Assembly: GCA_009103225.1 (NCBI GenBank)
Contig: RHPI01001715.1
Coordinates: 1,165,837-1,229,836, forward strand
Direction: 5' to 3'
Length of the DNA: 64,000 nt
Source of the DNA: Chlorokybus atmophyticus
Taxonomy: Eukaryota > Streptophyta > Chlorokybophyceae > Chlorokybales > Chlorokybaceae
A program made the position numbers and the translations under genes. Positions 43,191 to 55,458 of this stretch are shown piece by piece. A model generated the notes under the pieces. The model was not told the DNA's origin. It saw only the letters and a program-made list of their open reading frames with translations, and made no database searches. The number at the start of each line of letters is the position of its first letter. Positions within the stretch are counted from its first letter, which is position 1.

Positions 43191-43980
43191 ATCACCACTG
43201 GACCGATGTGGACACAGAGCCCACGGCCACGTTTGAAGGGGCATTTGTCTGTGAGGCAGCTTATGCTGACCGATGGACCTACGCCGTAGAGCAAGCTGAT
43301 CGCGAGGCTGGCCCACAAACACAGGGCCCACCAAGCTTCCCTTTGACACAGCCATCGGGAACACCAGCAGGCATGATTCCAACCGCTCAAAGGCGGCACC
43401 CACCATCACCTCCACCACAACCAGCACCGGAACCCCCAGCGCAAAGACCTCCACGTGTCTATCGCCCAACACAACAAGGTCGGTTTGGCAGAGGGAGAGG
43501 GCAAGGAGGGGATCCCCAAGACCCAGCAGGCAGAGGAGCTCTGGCTGCAATGCGCTCAGCACCCTCAGCTAGGAGATGTGAGGTACAGGTGCCAGCAGCC
43601 CACCAACAGAGGCTGCGCATCAATGCCAAGGCTGTCATGGTCGCCAACCAAGGCAAGCATGTAACTTTCAACGACCTGGCACCCAAGCATGTGATGCTGG
43701 TTACCGGAGCACAACCTGTCATCATCGGGCGCTTTCGTGCTCGGTCCCTCAGCATCACTAGCTCGCACTTGATGCTATGTCCGTATGTGTTGACACTGCC
43801 ATCGGCAGTCGCGATAAGGTGATGGGGGTCACTGAGGAGGCTTTCTGCATTCGGTTAACAGAGTTGGACCCAACCCACACCACAGATATCGGTTAGCAAT
43901 GCGTGGTCACCAATGCCGGCTCCTTCGTTTTTCTGCCTGGGCAGGGCTTCAACTTCCCCGTGGGCATGGGCGGCCCATGA
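43190..43980 (+). pseudogene. Aspartic protease region of element B2
   Basis: Open for about 200 codons (43208-43822). A Pro/Arg/Gly-rich N-terminal part (VYRPTQQGRFGRGRGQGG) precedes RINAKAVMVANQGKHVTFND and the active-site region MLVTGAQPVIIGRF, where the catalytic Asp is Val. Then SSHLMLCPYVLTLP, and after a frame change FLPGQGFNFPVGMGG (parallel to LGQEFLFPVGGG in A1). Dead protease. Confidence 0.72.
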
Positions 43981-44029
43981 TGGGCCGCGACGGCTGGATA
44001 GAGCGGGCTTAATTCCGGCCACATTGGGA

Positions 44030-44320
44030 TGGGTTCAATCATAAACCCCCATCACAGCACCAACAATGCAACTAAAGCTCGACATGAGCTCGGCCCTGCA
44101 AAAGCAAACCCCACAGTTGCTGCCATGTTTGCTGTCACCGTGTTGCGATCAGGGCGCAAGTCTAGCACCGCTGCCACAACAGCAGCTGAGGAGATGCCCG
44201 CCGTTAAGTCAACCAGTCCTACACACAGCAAAGGGAGACACTCGCGCCACCGATGTTGAGGCCGATGATGTGGAGCTGGCACCCATTGACATCAGGCAGG
44301 ACATATGGCTGGACCATACC
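44030..44320 (+). pseudogene. RNase H-integrase spacer of B2 joined to protease by deletion
   Basis: Reads HHSTNNATKARHELGPAKAN and TVAAMFAVTVLRSGRKSS, parallel to the end of the B1 RNase H frame (STNDVRARHELGPATAPAG). It stands ~60 bp behind the protease, so about 3 kb with methyltransferase, RT and RNase H is absent. Confidence 0.72.
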
Positions 44321-44451
44321 TTTCCTTCCTCCAAAGTGGTCAGCTCTTTATATGCGTGAGTGCGCGTGACAAGGACCGCGTCTGCCAACGCACTTAGCAC
44401 CGCTGTGCAGATGACAAGCTATGTTGACGCCTTCATGGTAAAGACAAGGAA

Positions 44452-45751
44452 GTGCCGACACCAGCCACACGTGAGGGCATCATTGCTGCTCTCCACACTG
44501 AGCTTGGACAATGTGGTATCAAACGAACAGGCAGCCCGGTGAAGGCACAATATTGGTGGCATGGGTTGTACAAGCAAGTGCAGGAGTTTGTAAGTCACTG
44601 CCAACGGTGTGACATGGTGCGCACCAGCCTCAACACGCGCATCGCCACACTGCACCCTCTCCCCATCTCCGATCTTCTTTATCGGTGGGGGCTCGACATC
44701 TTGGGAGACCTGTCACCCTCGGCACGCGGCAACCACTATGTATCCTTGTAAAGATCGAGCACTTTCTCTAAGTGGGTGGAGTTGGTGCCACTGCCCGGTA
44801 AGAGCAGCAGGAGGGTGTGTCAAGCCTTCCTCTCATGTCTTCAGCCGGGTTCGGCATCTGCGCTGAGGTCATCACCGACCAAGGCACTCAGTTCAGAGGA
44901 GAATTCGACGCTCTTTTAGCAGTTGCTACATCGATCATCGACGTACCTTGCGTGACCACCCTCAAGCCGACAGTCTTGCCGAGGGCACGGTGCAGACCAT
45001 CAAGAAGTCATTCCACAAGTATGTGCTAAAGTATAAAAAGAACACCTGGGATAACCACCTCCCGTGGGTGGCCCTCGGATACCAGTTGTCAAAGCAGGCG
45101 GCTCTGCGCGAGTACAGCCCGTGCTACTTGATGTTTGGCAGACCGCCATTGCTTCCCCTCCACGCAAAGCAGGAGGTGGATTGCGTAAACAACCTCAACG
45201 ACCGCAACCGGATGCACCACGACATCATCACGCGCGCCGCACTGTTTGAGCGCACCGTCCCCATGGCCTTCAACAACTTGCGCATCGCGCAAAGCCGCAA
45301 CACGCTATGCTACGAGCGCGTGCGCAGTGGCTTCCACAGCGAGCGCCAACGTCAGTTTCAAGCAGGAGACTTTGCCTACCGCATCGAGGCTATTGAAGAC
45401 ACGCTTAACACCTCCATTGGCCGTACTGTCTACAGGGTACTCATGGTGTACACCATAGGGGTGCTGGACCTCTTCTGCCAGAACGACGAGAGGTTGAAGG
45501 ACAACATGGTGAATTGCTCGCCATGTCACCTCTCTTACGTAGCTGGCTTCGCGCGCATTAAGCACCCTCGCTCCGCTCGCAGCAAGCGTTGCGAGCGCTG
45601 CGGCAGCGCCGATGATGACCTTCTTGTGACGCTTTGCGATGGCTGTAGCAAGGGACTGCATTGCTACTGCCTGGAGCCCGCGTTGGATGCAATACCCATG
45701 GAGGAGTATTGATGCGACTGCCGCGCCAACGGCCCTCCTCACTTGCGCTAA
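44452..45751 (+). pseudogene. Integrase with C-terminal PHD finger, element B2
   Basis: Zinc domain: LHTELGQCGIKRT (second His is Gln), YWWHGLYKQVQEFVSHC, CQRCDMV. Core: WGLDILGDLSPSARGN, then EVITDQGTQF and RDHPQADSLAEGTV, so Asp, Asp and Glu are present over three frames. The 45.0-45.71 kb part is open for 254 codons and carries RTVYRVLMVYTIGVLDLF and CSPCHLSYVAGF. It then runs into a PHD finger at 45590-45727. TGA at 45710-45712 takes the place of the Trp before the last Cys pair; the frame goes on to TAA at 45749-45751. Confidence 0.83.
45590..45727 (+). other. PHD-type zinc finger coding segment in the integrase tail
   Basis: Cysteine pattern: CERC, an 11-residue gap, CDGC, then GLHCYC, then after EEY a stop and CDC. 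This gives C-x2-C-x11-C-x2-C-x4-H-x2-C-x14-C-x-C, with LVTLCDGC and ALDAIP as in PHD fingers of chromatin readers. PHD fingers commonly read H3K4 state. In a Gypsy integrase it may steer integration, as chromodomains do in chromoviruses (inference). Confidence 0.8.
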
Positions 45752-47028
45752 AAGCTGAGCCATGGAGCCGGAACCTGTCCACAGGCTTAAGGGAGGTGGC
45801 TTGTTGACTGTGTGCCCTATCGCACAGCATGTATATTATGGTGAAGCACAACTCCACAAGTCCATATTACTCCGCAGTGGATGAGCTCCGCTAAGCACTT
45901 GCTGTCATAAGAGCGGGGTTATCTTTTGCTTTTGCTGAAGGCTACAGCTGTTCGCAGTAGCATGTTTACCAAGCATGTCTTTTCCTACAGCTGTCCGAGA
46001 CAGTGTGACCCTCGACTCTCCTCGGCTTAAGACCTTAGCTGCCACACGATCAGCCCATTCTGCAAACATGTGCGTACAACCATCCGGCTCAGAACAGCCA
46101 TCCGCTTGGTCGTAGATGTCATGGGTAATAGCAGAGACACAAGCATCCGCACACGCTGCAGCAGGTGGGCAATACGATATGCCTGCAGTTAACAGCAGAC
46201 GTAAAGACGTAGACTGGATCGAATGCAACGTTACAAGTAACAACGGCCTTGTGTCACATGCACGTATGGCATGAATTGCGGAGAAGAACATGGTATCACA
46301 AGCACTTCAACTACTTAAGCTTAATCGATGATATATGTCAGGAGAGATCTGACATATATGATAACCCAAGATGTTAACAAAGAATATACGACATGCTCCA
46401 TCAAATGTGCTTATGAAGCGCATTGTTTTTGCATTACCTTCAACACGGCTCTCAAGGCTCGCAGTTGTCACCCTTAAGATGTCAAAAGAAGTGTGATAGA
46501 CAACGCGGAGCACTTACGCTATTGTTGAGATTGGTTATATCGACGACATAACGGGCTATTGTATTTGTGCATGGTGTGAGCCACTAGTGTGCGTTTTTGT
46601 GCCACTCGTGTATGTGCCTGGCTCCTGTTACGCTATAGCCATCCATTATAGGCACAGATTGTAGTGCATAATGTATGCTGTTGGATCGTTAATTGAAGAG
46701 AGAGATTGTACCGCTGTGCTGATTTATTCTCGTTAAACTCTTTACTCAAGTCTGACGAGAGTTGTTGTTGAGCGGACTTCTAAGCACATACCGGTAGGCC
46801 TACAACGTTAACATCATTAATTCATGTTCTACTCACCGCACCATAGCACTGGCCGTACCAGCGAAGGAGAAGCAGGGGCGGCTGGGTGAGCTACACGCCG
46901 CCGGCCCCGACTCCGCACTTGTTAGCTTAGCGCCTGGGTCAGGCTAGACCAGGCCAGACCAGGAGCAGGAGGACGAGAAGCAGGAAGGTTGCTGCCACGC
47001 TGGTGTGTGCCTTCCCTACCCCACCGGT
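45752..47028. other. Intergenic region
   Basis: No gene is supported. The right ~170 bp before 47029 is GC-rich and likely the 5' UTR/promoter of the PLAC8 gene. Confidence 0.45.
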
Positions 47029-48296
47029 ATGAACGGCCGGCAGTCGCAGGGCGGCGATGGTGGCGGCGGCGGCATCTCATATGCACAGCGAGAAAAAGAT
47101 GACGACAGCTGCAGCCTGCCTGAGTCTACGTCCGCCGTGAGGCTGTTCAACGGGGTGACCGCCGCCCCTTACGGCCGATGGACGACAGGTGACTTGGCTG
47201 GGCTGGGCTGTACTACTCACAGAGACCAACACTAAGCTCTCTAGAACTTTCACTTGCAGCTGCTGGAGTGTCTACTCAAGTGCTTCATGTAGTGTAGTGT
47301 CCTGTATGCCCTCCTCGCGGTAAGTTGGGATGTTTGCATGCTCCGATGTTTTTTTTTACCTTGCATGATGTGGCGGTGCATGTGCGAATGATATGCAACA
47401 GCGCAAATGGTGCGCAGGTGCATGCGCGTGATATTGGGTGGGTGTCAGTGCAGGTTTTTGGGCATTCTGGGCAGACGGGTACTTGCCGTGTCTGGCGGGG
47501 TGTTTCCTCCCGTGTTTGGAGTTTGGGCGCAATGCTGAGGCGATAGACGGGTCCAACCGCTATGTGGCCGCCGCCCTGTGCTGCAGCCTCTGCCTGGTGG
47601 GGTGAGTAGCGTGTGATGAGCTTCTTGTTGTGTCTTGCGTACGCATGCGTGCGCGCGCACACACGCTTGTAAGGGCAGTCTTGTTTTATCAGTCCACTGC
47701 CTATATGTAAGCACGCAAGAGTGTTCACACAGAGGCATGCGTGTGAATGTGCGAGCGTCTTACGTGCGCACATGTGAGGGCTGTATTGTTCTATCACTAC
47801 GTTACTCGTGCATGTCAACACCCGCACTGCTAGTTGTGTGCGTGTATGCGCTCGCACATGCACACGATTAGCAACGCCATGTGCGCACACCCACACACAT
47901 TCGCAACAATTTGCGGCAGGTTTCGGCAAGACTTTGGGCTTCCCTTTGCGTGCGGGCGGGTTGTTTACATGTGCCTGCAGCGCGGGAAGCTGCGTGCGAA
48001 ATACGGCCTGCCAGGCCATTTCACATGGGACTTTGTCGTGTCTGTGCTCTGCTGCTGCTGCAGCCTCTGCCAGAACGCGCGCGAACTCAAGGTGCGCATG
48101 ACAACAGCTTGCTGTCAACAGACCCTGCAATAATGCATCACGGAGTTTTTGGAAGTATAGACACGTGTGTCGTACATTACTGCGCTTGACAAATTTCGTT
48201 CGTGCGTTTCAGGTGCGTAGCGCCTTTCATGATATGGCTCAAGCCAAGGCGCACAAGCGCGAGGCACCTGCATTGCAAAAGATGACAAACGAGTAG
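47029..48296 (+). CDS. PLAC8-domain (Cys-rich) protein, 4 exons, 187 aa
   Basis: Exons 47029-47188, 47454-47601, 47920-48091 and 48213-48296 join in phase (1, 2, 0) to 187 residues. After a Gly/Ser-rich start the PLAC8 core begins at the exon 1/2 junction: FWADGYLPCLAGCFLPCL, then EFGRNAEAIDGSN, and CCSLCLVG. Exon 3 has the second half with RGKLRAKYGLPG and VLCCCCSLCQNAREL. These Cys clusters and the QxxREL ending are the family signature. Plant relatives (PCR/FW2.2 type) are small membrane proteins linked to metal transport and organ size; here the role is unknown. The C-terminus is Lys/Ala-rich (AKAHKREAPAL). The start was chosen because 47029 is the first ATG in the open exon. Confidence 0.85.
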
Positions 48297-49445
48297 GTGG
48301 TATTTGCACTGGGTGAAGGACATTCATTGAAGATATATATAACTAGGTATATGGAAGCATGGGCAGAACCAGGCAACTATCGATTATGTTACATATACGG
48401 CTATGTGCTGGCTGAAACTGGCTTCCAATGCCAACTACTCGTGTTGTGTGACTTGGCCTAAGCACTGGTGGCTGACTGGGTGCAGCTGCTCAAGTCATTG
48501 TCAGCTAGCCATAATGTGAATATCTACCAATGGCTTTGACTATATGTTGACAGAGACATAGGTAAGAGTTTATAGCATGGCAAGCAATGACTCAACTAGC
48601 TCAACAAGCTAATCAAGCTTACTCCATCGCATTCGTCTGTGTAACCACACCTATCTGACTATGTACGGAAAGATTGAAAGTCATGAGCCGCTGAAGACTT
48701 TAAGTCCACTGGTGTCTCTCCGGAGGACACCAATATGCACCAGTATTTGTATTGGGCCCCTTGATGAGTGAGTTGCTACTTTGCAACTAATATGTATGCT
48801 ATGCAGTACAGCACAGCTGCGCCCATATTGTGCTATAGGGTTGACTAGACCAATATCTCCAAATAGCCAATCTATCATCTACATGGCATATCTCACTGCA
48901 GTGCAATTATTCCATAGATCACATGTGGAGCAACACCAGGTTGCTACCTGATAAACATTGCACTGACTGAACAGCACGTGTACATTAATGCGAGACACAG
49001 GTACAAACAATGCGCAATAGACATAGTGGCATGCAGTCAGCAACATGCAGAGTGACAGTGCACGCAACTCACACCATTGTGAGGTTGACTACCGGGTTCT
49101 TTCAATAGCTAACATACTTTCTAACACATTGCAGCACACCCCCTATGAACACTACACTATCCCGGCTATCCCGCTAGCCATTCAATTCAAGCATGCATAA
49201 GTGATCACCTGCCCACAGTGTGTGCAACAAGTCATCATTCCGCAGCACCTTACCTCAATTCCGCCACTGTCCGCGCAAATGCAGAAACCACCCGGGACAC
49301 GTGCTGCTAAACAAACATGTTTACTATTGCCAATCGTACGCTTAGCCAAAATGCGCTGTGGCCAACACAGCTCGCAGCATTAATTCCAAGGTACTGCCTG
49401 CACTAGCAGTTCGCATGGCTCCAACCTACTACGACCAGGAAGCGC
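48297..49445. other. Intergenic region between PLAC8 gene and calreticulin
   Basis: Convergent gene ends: PLAC8 ends at 48296 on plus, calreticulin at 49446 on minus. No gene is seen between them. Confidence 0.45.
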
Positions 49446-52054
49446 CTACAACTCATCCTGCAGAATGCATGAAGAACTCAGCAACCTTTCAACAAACAGA
49501 ACACCACTATACGTGGGGTCTACCATCGGGGCTTACCTTTTCAAACTCATCCTCTTCCTCATCCTCAGGTGGAGCGTAGTCATCCTGCGCAACACATAAA
49601 TGTCATGCGGCAATAGCGAATAAAGAACCATGCAGGGGCAGAGTGCACACACTGCAATGGCTGTAGGAACTACTGTGCCGACAATGTAGCAACTGCAATT
49701 ACCTCCTCTTCTCCATCCATCTCCGCATCACCCCCATTCTCCTCCAAGTCCTTTTCCATGGCCTTGCGTTCTTCCTGTTGCGCGGCCAGTGATATCAGAA
49801 GTGTGAGCATCAGCACTCAGGCAGAGTGAGGGACCACCTACACGCGCATACCTCAGCCTTAGCATCTTCCTCCTTCTTGTGCTCTTCAAACATCTCCTTC
49901 TCGTTCTGTGCAAGGGGTAGCCACGATTGATGAGCATGCAGCTAAGAAGCTTCGCCATCATGCATACAAGAAAGCCCACACGCCTGGAGCAGGCAACCAA
50001 CTCACCTTCTTCAGTGCGCCCCACGTGTCCTCAGCGAACTTCTTGGCATAATCCTCGTCATCAGTGAGCAGGATGTTGTCAAAAATGGTCCCGGCCGTAA
50101 CCTACCGTTACACAGAAAAGCGAGTTGGAGATGGTTATGCATTGCCATGCACACAACTAAAGTTATACTGCATGCAAGCAAGGGCATGCACGCAGCTGCA
50201 TGGCCTGCTCCAGTGCACACACACCTGCCACAGCTCAAAACCAACATGCTTGATGTCGGTATACTGGTAGATGTTGGGGTCGTCTTCAAACTCTGCAAGC
50301 AGTTGCAGCGTTACTACAAGTGTGGCGCTATATTCCCAATGATGCACACCACATTGCTGCAGTCATTGCTCACCAGGGTTGTCAATGAGAGGAGCCTCCC
50401 ACTTGCCCTTGTAGTCAGGGTTATCAACCATCTGTATAGTACGCATCATTTTAGCTGGCTGCCAATACACCATTGGCGGAGATCACATGCATGACGCATA
50501 CCTTTGGCTTCCATGGGCCCTTGTACTCTGGGTTGTCAATCATGGGAGGCTCCCACTCTCCATCGTCCTCCTCATCCCAGTCCTCAGGCTTCTGGGCCTC
50601 GGGATCCACAATCTTCTTGGGGATATCGTCATAGCCCTGCACAGAGATTCCAATGCGTACACATGGCAATTGCCCACAGTTGCTGCTGCATCGAAGTCAC
50701 ACGCCAATGACACAGTACATGACACATTGACTATGCATGTACCTCTGGCTTCTTGTCCTCAGGGTCTGGGATCTTCGGGCGCTCATCCCAATCCTCTGGC
50801 TTCTTGGCCTTAGGATCCTTGATTTGCTTGGGCGCCAGGAAATCCCAGTCCTCATACAAGCTGCCTTCAGCCTTGACCTCATTGTCGATCAGAACCTGCG
50901 CGCTCGATCGTCAATAACGGGACTGGGAATCCAACTAAGCAAAGCACAACAAACAGTAATGTCTCTTAGGCAGTGTATGCAGTACACTATAGGTAGAAAC
51001 AAGCGGTAGAAATAACCTTGTAGGTGTTATCCGGCTTCACGACCAATGTGTACACATGCGAGAGCTGATCGGTCTCGCACTTGATGTCCTTCTTTGTAAG
51101 CAAGTTCTTGCCCTTGTAGGTGAAGATCACATGCACTCGCTTGGTGCTGTAGCCACAGACATCGGGGCCGAACATAATGCTGCAAACGAGCAAGCAGAGC
51201 AGATTAATTTTCTTTACATCAATAATGCACTTGATGCCAGCATAGAATGTAACACGCAACAGACCAGCCAAAAGCCTACCTGTAAGGGGTGGCACCGCTG
51301 AACTTGCTCATGTCATTGCCGGAGGGCATAAGCTTGATGTAGCCACCACCGCAGTCGAGCTTCTGCTCATGCTTCACCTGAAACTGCAACACGAGGTCCT
51401 TGCCCTCATTGCTAAAAACCTCATCCAACTCGGAAGTGATGGCGTAGAAGCGTGCGTCGGGATTTGTCTGAATGCCTGAGACGAGAAAGGAGGGACATGT
51501 GAGAATCTCACTTGCGAGCTTGCCATTCACTTTTGCCCAACCATGACCAGCCATACCCTTGTCATCTTCGTCACCGTACCACTTTCCAGCTGTCCACAGC
51601 CAGTCACCGTCGGTGCCTTCATCCTTCTTCCAGTCGGACTTCAACCAGCGCTTTTCCCAATCAGCTGAAACCATGTTCGCTCAGTCTCATGTAGGTTGCA
51701 CCGTTACACTGCATCATGTGCTCTGCATGGCATTGAACATGCACCAGATATACGGTGTGTACATCCTACACAGAACTGCTTGTGCATGCGAATGGGTGTG
51801 CACAATGTGTGTCAAACACTGTGAAGGAAGGTGCATGCAAACTGATGGCTATTGGAACCAATGCATGTGTCTTCATTGCAGGCGTTGCATTGACGACAAC
51901 GTCAGTGACAATGGCGCTGCACAGCCGCAATGTGGGATTGAGGCTGTCCAAGCCTGCACTTACCGTCGTTGAACTTCTCCTCATAATAGACCTTGGCGGC
52001 GGCTGAGGAGCAAAGCGCCAGCAGCAGCACCGCCGCAATGGCGAGCCGCGCCAT
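49446..52054 (-). CDS. CRT: Calreticulin, ER Ca2+-binding lectin chaperone, 13 exons, 417 aa
   Basis: Exons (high to low): 52054-51964, 51664-51557, 51475-51280, 51179-51017, 50895-50743, 50636-50502, 50431-50374, 50292-50225, 50101-50006, 49905-49852, 49774-49703, 49584-49537, 49457-49446. All join in phase. A signal peptide ([20 protein letters not shown]) precedes KVYYEEKF. The N-domain shows the family signatures [15 protein letters not shown] and [13 protein letters not shown]. The P-domain has the repeats [25 protein letters not shown] and [13 protein letters not shown], then [11 protein letters not shown] and [11 protein letters not shown]. The C-domain is Glu/Asp-rich. The last exon has 12 nt (GAT GAG TTG TAG) and completes a KDEL retention signal with the Lys of exon 12. 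Length is usual. It folds glycoproteins and buffers Ca2+ in the ER lumen. Confidence 0.96.
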
Positions 52055-54149
52055 GCCTGCGATTACCTGCCAGCAGATGGACACACCACCTCAGCATAAG
52101 CACTCAGCAACTGCATGCGAACTGCAACGCTCAACAATGGCTGAAGAAGCCTGTCATTGAGTCAGGCAAGTTTGCACTGACTTGCAAGGCAGCATCGCAT
52201 TGACCAACAGCAAGCGATAGCCTTGGACAGAATGAGACAGTGTCACGGCTAGAGCCACGCACAATGCACCCGGCAAGTCAGCAAGCCAGCACACACCCTT
52301 ACGAGCACGGACGCCTTGAGGCTTCAGGCGGCGGCCTTTGACTACACCGTCAAGCGCTCAGCGCTGCCTCTCCTCACGGTCCTTTGGCTGCTGCACACCA
52401 ACCGCCTCCTCCTCCTCTTCCTCCTTCGCGCTGGTGGTCCTCGCCCCTGCCGCCGCCTCTGCCCCTCAACAACCCAGCGAGCAGCATGCAGTGTCTAGAT
52501 ACTCCGACGACCTAACGTACCCTAACATAACAGCTTTAACATCACGTTAGTGCACGCACCAGCAGGCGGCCAATTGCAGCCAATGCTGAAGGCCGGGGAC
52601 GGTGGTATCCAATCGCATGCGGCCATGTACGTCATATGTCCGTCAGCGCCCTTGGACGTGCATCGGTTGAGGGTAGCTGAGAGGGTAACTAACGTGCGCG
52701 TCTTCGGCTGGCAGTTAGGGTTTCGGAATGCTGGACCTTGGATTCTCCTCTTGCACAATGGAATCAGTGATGCATGAGACTCTCCTCTCATGCTGCATGA
52801 GAGAGGGAGGGTTAGGGAGAGATAGAGAGTCACAGCCACTTTACCATTTAATGTTTAGGCCCTGGAGGTTGTGTGAGGTTTTATCATTGGTTTGGGGAGT
52901 GTTAGATGGCCTTTTTCTGCCTCGTGTGCCTCACATATTTGCATAACATTTAGATATTGTCTATACTATACGTTAAAGGTCATTAATGCAAATAAGAGCA
53001 TCATTAATAAAGTGGCACGCCACTTGTACAAAAGAAGGCATAGTACAATGTGCCAATTTCAACGCCTGTGTTAACACAATGCGCTTATAACAGCCAGCCG
53101 CGCTGATCTTACAAATGTCATATTGGCGTATTTATATTTTAAGCTTAATAATCTTGGCTTGTGCGTGAACACCATATACAAACAGACAGTTACATTTTGT
53201 TCAAATAAGTAGACATTGATAATTACATATCATCATTCATTGCGCGTTCACATATCTGACTTAAGATTAAGTGTTCATGAACGTAACTGTACCATATATA
53301 ATAAAAAGAAAAAAGGGAGGGGATTTGTATTATACATTTTATAAAGGGGAAACTTAACGATTGAAATCAACATGCCTGCTTGATGATTGCAGTGATGTGC
53401 GCTACAATTAAGGTGTTGAATCATTTATTAAACAAATCCAACAATTCTACATCCATGCATATAGTTGCATCCGCACACCATTTAAAAATGCAAATGTAAC
53501 GTCTTGACCGCAATGTTATTGCATCATGGTTGTAAACAAATGCGACAAAGAGCCTCTCGTTATGGCACATTCCACATGTACATCTTCATCATCATCAAGT
53601 ACTTCTATGACGCATTGTAGCACATGTCACTTCCAATGCATCCGTGGTGAGCTTGATGAGAGTGCTGCAAAACATGAACATGCAGACCATGTGAGACCTG
53701 CGTAGTCGTGCAAATCAGTAGCAACAAGACTGCCCAATCAGCTGCGAACACGGCAGAGCATTTCTGATATGCAGCATTGTGCCATGCGAGCCATGGCTCA
53801 TGTAATCATGTGTTGTCAGCTATTTATGGCAACCAATGCGACATCACTAGCCTCTGCAGCTGAACGACCACCAATACTCACTGCAGCATTTTGTATGAAC
53901 TTGTACCAACAAGCGTGATGGACAGGCTGCTGGCTGAAGCAGCTGCAACACACAGAAACCGCCAGCTGGGCCAGCAGGGCTTTAAACTTGACATGCGTGT
54001 TGGTGTTGCCGAGCCTCTTGTGTGTGCGCAACACCAATGTCATCCGGTTCACTAGTTCCGCCACATGATCCGCGAACATATGTGCCATGCTGTGCAGCCA
54101 AGCGGCAACGTGTACTAATGCAAAAATGCAGGGCACAGACCAGAAGCCA
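52055..54149. other. Intergenic region
   Basis: Left ~450 bp is the calreticulin promoter/5' UTR side, with CT-rich sequence at 52390-52440. The part 52950-53700 is AT-rich. No gene is supported. Confidence 0.45.
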
Positions 54150-55254
54150 TCACAGGTACTTGCGCGCGTAAGCCCGCACTCGCTGATCAAACACCGTCGA
54201 GGTGATCGGCGTGCTGGGGGAATGGAAAGGGTTCAACAGCACCTGCAAAAGCCATAACTACAATGTCAGAAACGGAGACCATCCTTACATGCGTGGCACT
54301 GTGAAGCAACCGACAATGGCCCCACCTTTATGTACAACTCGTGCACCTCCTGGAAGAAGTTGCGGATGCCGTCTTCATTACGCGCGTCGTGCAGGAGGAG
54401 AAACCGCGCGTTGCCGGCTGACACCCACGCGGACACCAGCAGGTCATTAAACTTGTCCACCACCTTCAGGTTCCTGTGTGCGCGCAGGCACGCAGTAAGC
54501 AGGCTTATGTCCAAGGTGTGCAACGTGCGGCTGTTGCCATACACTGCTGTTGGTATACACACATGAGGTTTGTGGACCATGCGGCCTCCTGCACAATGTC
54601 GAGGGCAGCGTGCAGTACAAATTGATGCAGGTGCGCCGCGTCATCTTTCTGCACACAAGCATGCGACAATCTGTGAGCAACAACACACTCTTTGTGAGGT
54701 GTGCATGGCACTTGACAACTTCCACGAAGTGAAGGTTGCACACAAGAGATAACACACCTGTCTCAGTAGATTGGACATTGACTAACAATGGTCCAAAACT
54801 CGTTTTGATTGCATACAGCTGTGTCCCTTCTGATTGAATTAAGCACTCCAGTTGCATATGCATGTGTGTGTGCCCGTTTGTTTGACCCGATAGCCGTGCA
54901 TAGTACATAAACACCCAAATATGTATGCCTGCCTCGAAGTTCTGGCATGGATGTTCAACACAGCATACATGCACATGTACATGCACCCTACTGCAAGTTT
55001 GAAGCTGTAACACATTTGCTGCAAGTCTCCACAATGGCGCCTCCTATGATTGTTAAATCTTTACAATACAAGGCATGGCACTTGTGTACGTGAGACGCAT
55101 TCCTTGTAGGTGCACCAGCAACATGTTTCCCACCTTATGATGTGAGAGCAAGCGGTTAGAACAATCAGGCACCCACCTTGGCAGTGCCAAATTCGGCAGT
55201 GTACACCGGCACGTCCCCCTTGCCCACTATCACAAAGGAGGCGACCGCCGACAT
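54150..55254 (-). CDS. TRAPPC2: TRAPPC2 (sedlin) trafficking complex subunit, 4 exons, 134 aa
   Basis: Exons 55254-55177, 54648-54563, 54473-54326 and 54242-54150 join in phase (0, 2, 0). The protein starts [20 protein letters not shown] and continues with [54 protein letters not shown] and EVHELYIK. It ends [13 protein letters not shown] and ARKYL. This is the complete longin-like sedlin fold at normal length. TRAPPC2 is an adaptor subunit of TRAPP complexes at ER-Golgi membranes. The gene is transcribed away from the membrane-protein gene at 55459, with 204 bp between the starts. Confidence 0.95.
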
Positions 55255-55458
55255 CAACAACGACAGCGACAACAGCAACACCAACCGCCGCCCTTACATG
55301 TTCACTATCCCCTCCGACTCTCACAAACCTCCCCTATCCTTGCCCCCCTGGCACTGCCCCTGCCTCTCTCACCCGCCGCCTCCTTGAACACGTAGCCAGT
55401 GACCACCACGACCTACTTGCCAAACCCTAATTTGTGCTCGTGCGTGTGCGTGGCCACG
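55255..55458. promoter_or_regulatory. Bidirectional promoter interval
   Basis: 204 bp separate the start codons of TRAPPC2 (minus) and the small membrane protein (plus). It is C-rich on plus, with AACC/CCCT-like words and no TATA box. Shared regulation is inferred from layout alone. Confidence 0.55.

Larger units (their letters stand above)
38079..45751 (+). mobile_element. Gypsy-type retrotransposon B2, internally deleted, with PHD finger
   Basis: Plus-strand relic of the B lineage. The order is Gag core (38.8-39.2 kb), knuckle and N-rich part (39.4-39.65 kb), Ala/Thr part split by an insertion (39.83-41.6 kb), linker (42.0-43.1 kb), protease (43.2-43.97 kb), RNase H-integrase spacer (44.03-44.3 kb), integrase (44.45-45.58 kb) and PHD finger (45.59-45.73 kb). 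Methyltransferase, RT and RNase H are missing: protease is followed after ~60 bp by sequence (STNNATKARHELGPA) that lies behind RNase H in B1. Many stops. No LTRs found. Confidence 0.82.

Noticed and set aside
37540-46800. LTR pair flanking element B2
   Set aside because: Visual comparison of 37.5-38.1 kb with 45.8-46.8 kb found no shared stretch long enough.
47834-48133. Stand-alone Cys-rich small protein
   Set aside because: It is exon 3 of the PLAC8 gene; phases fit exons on both sides.
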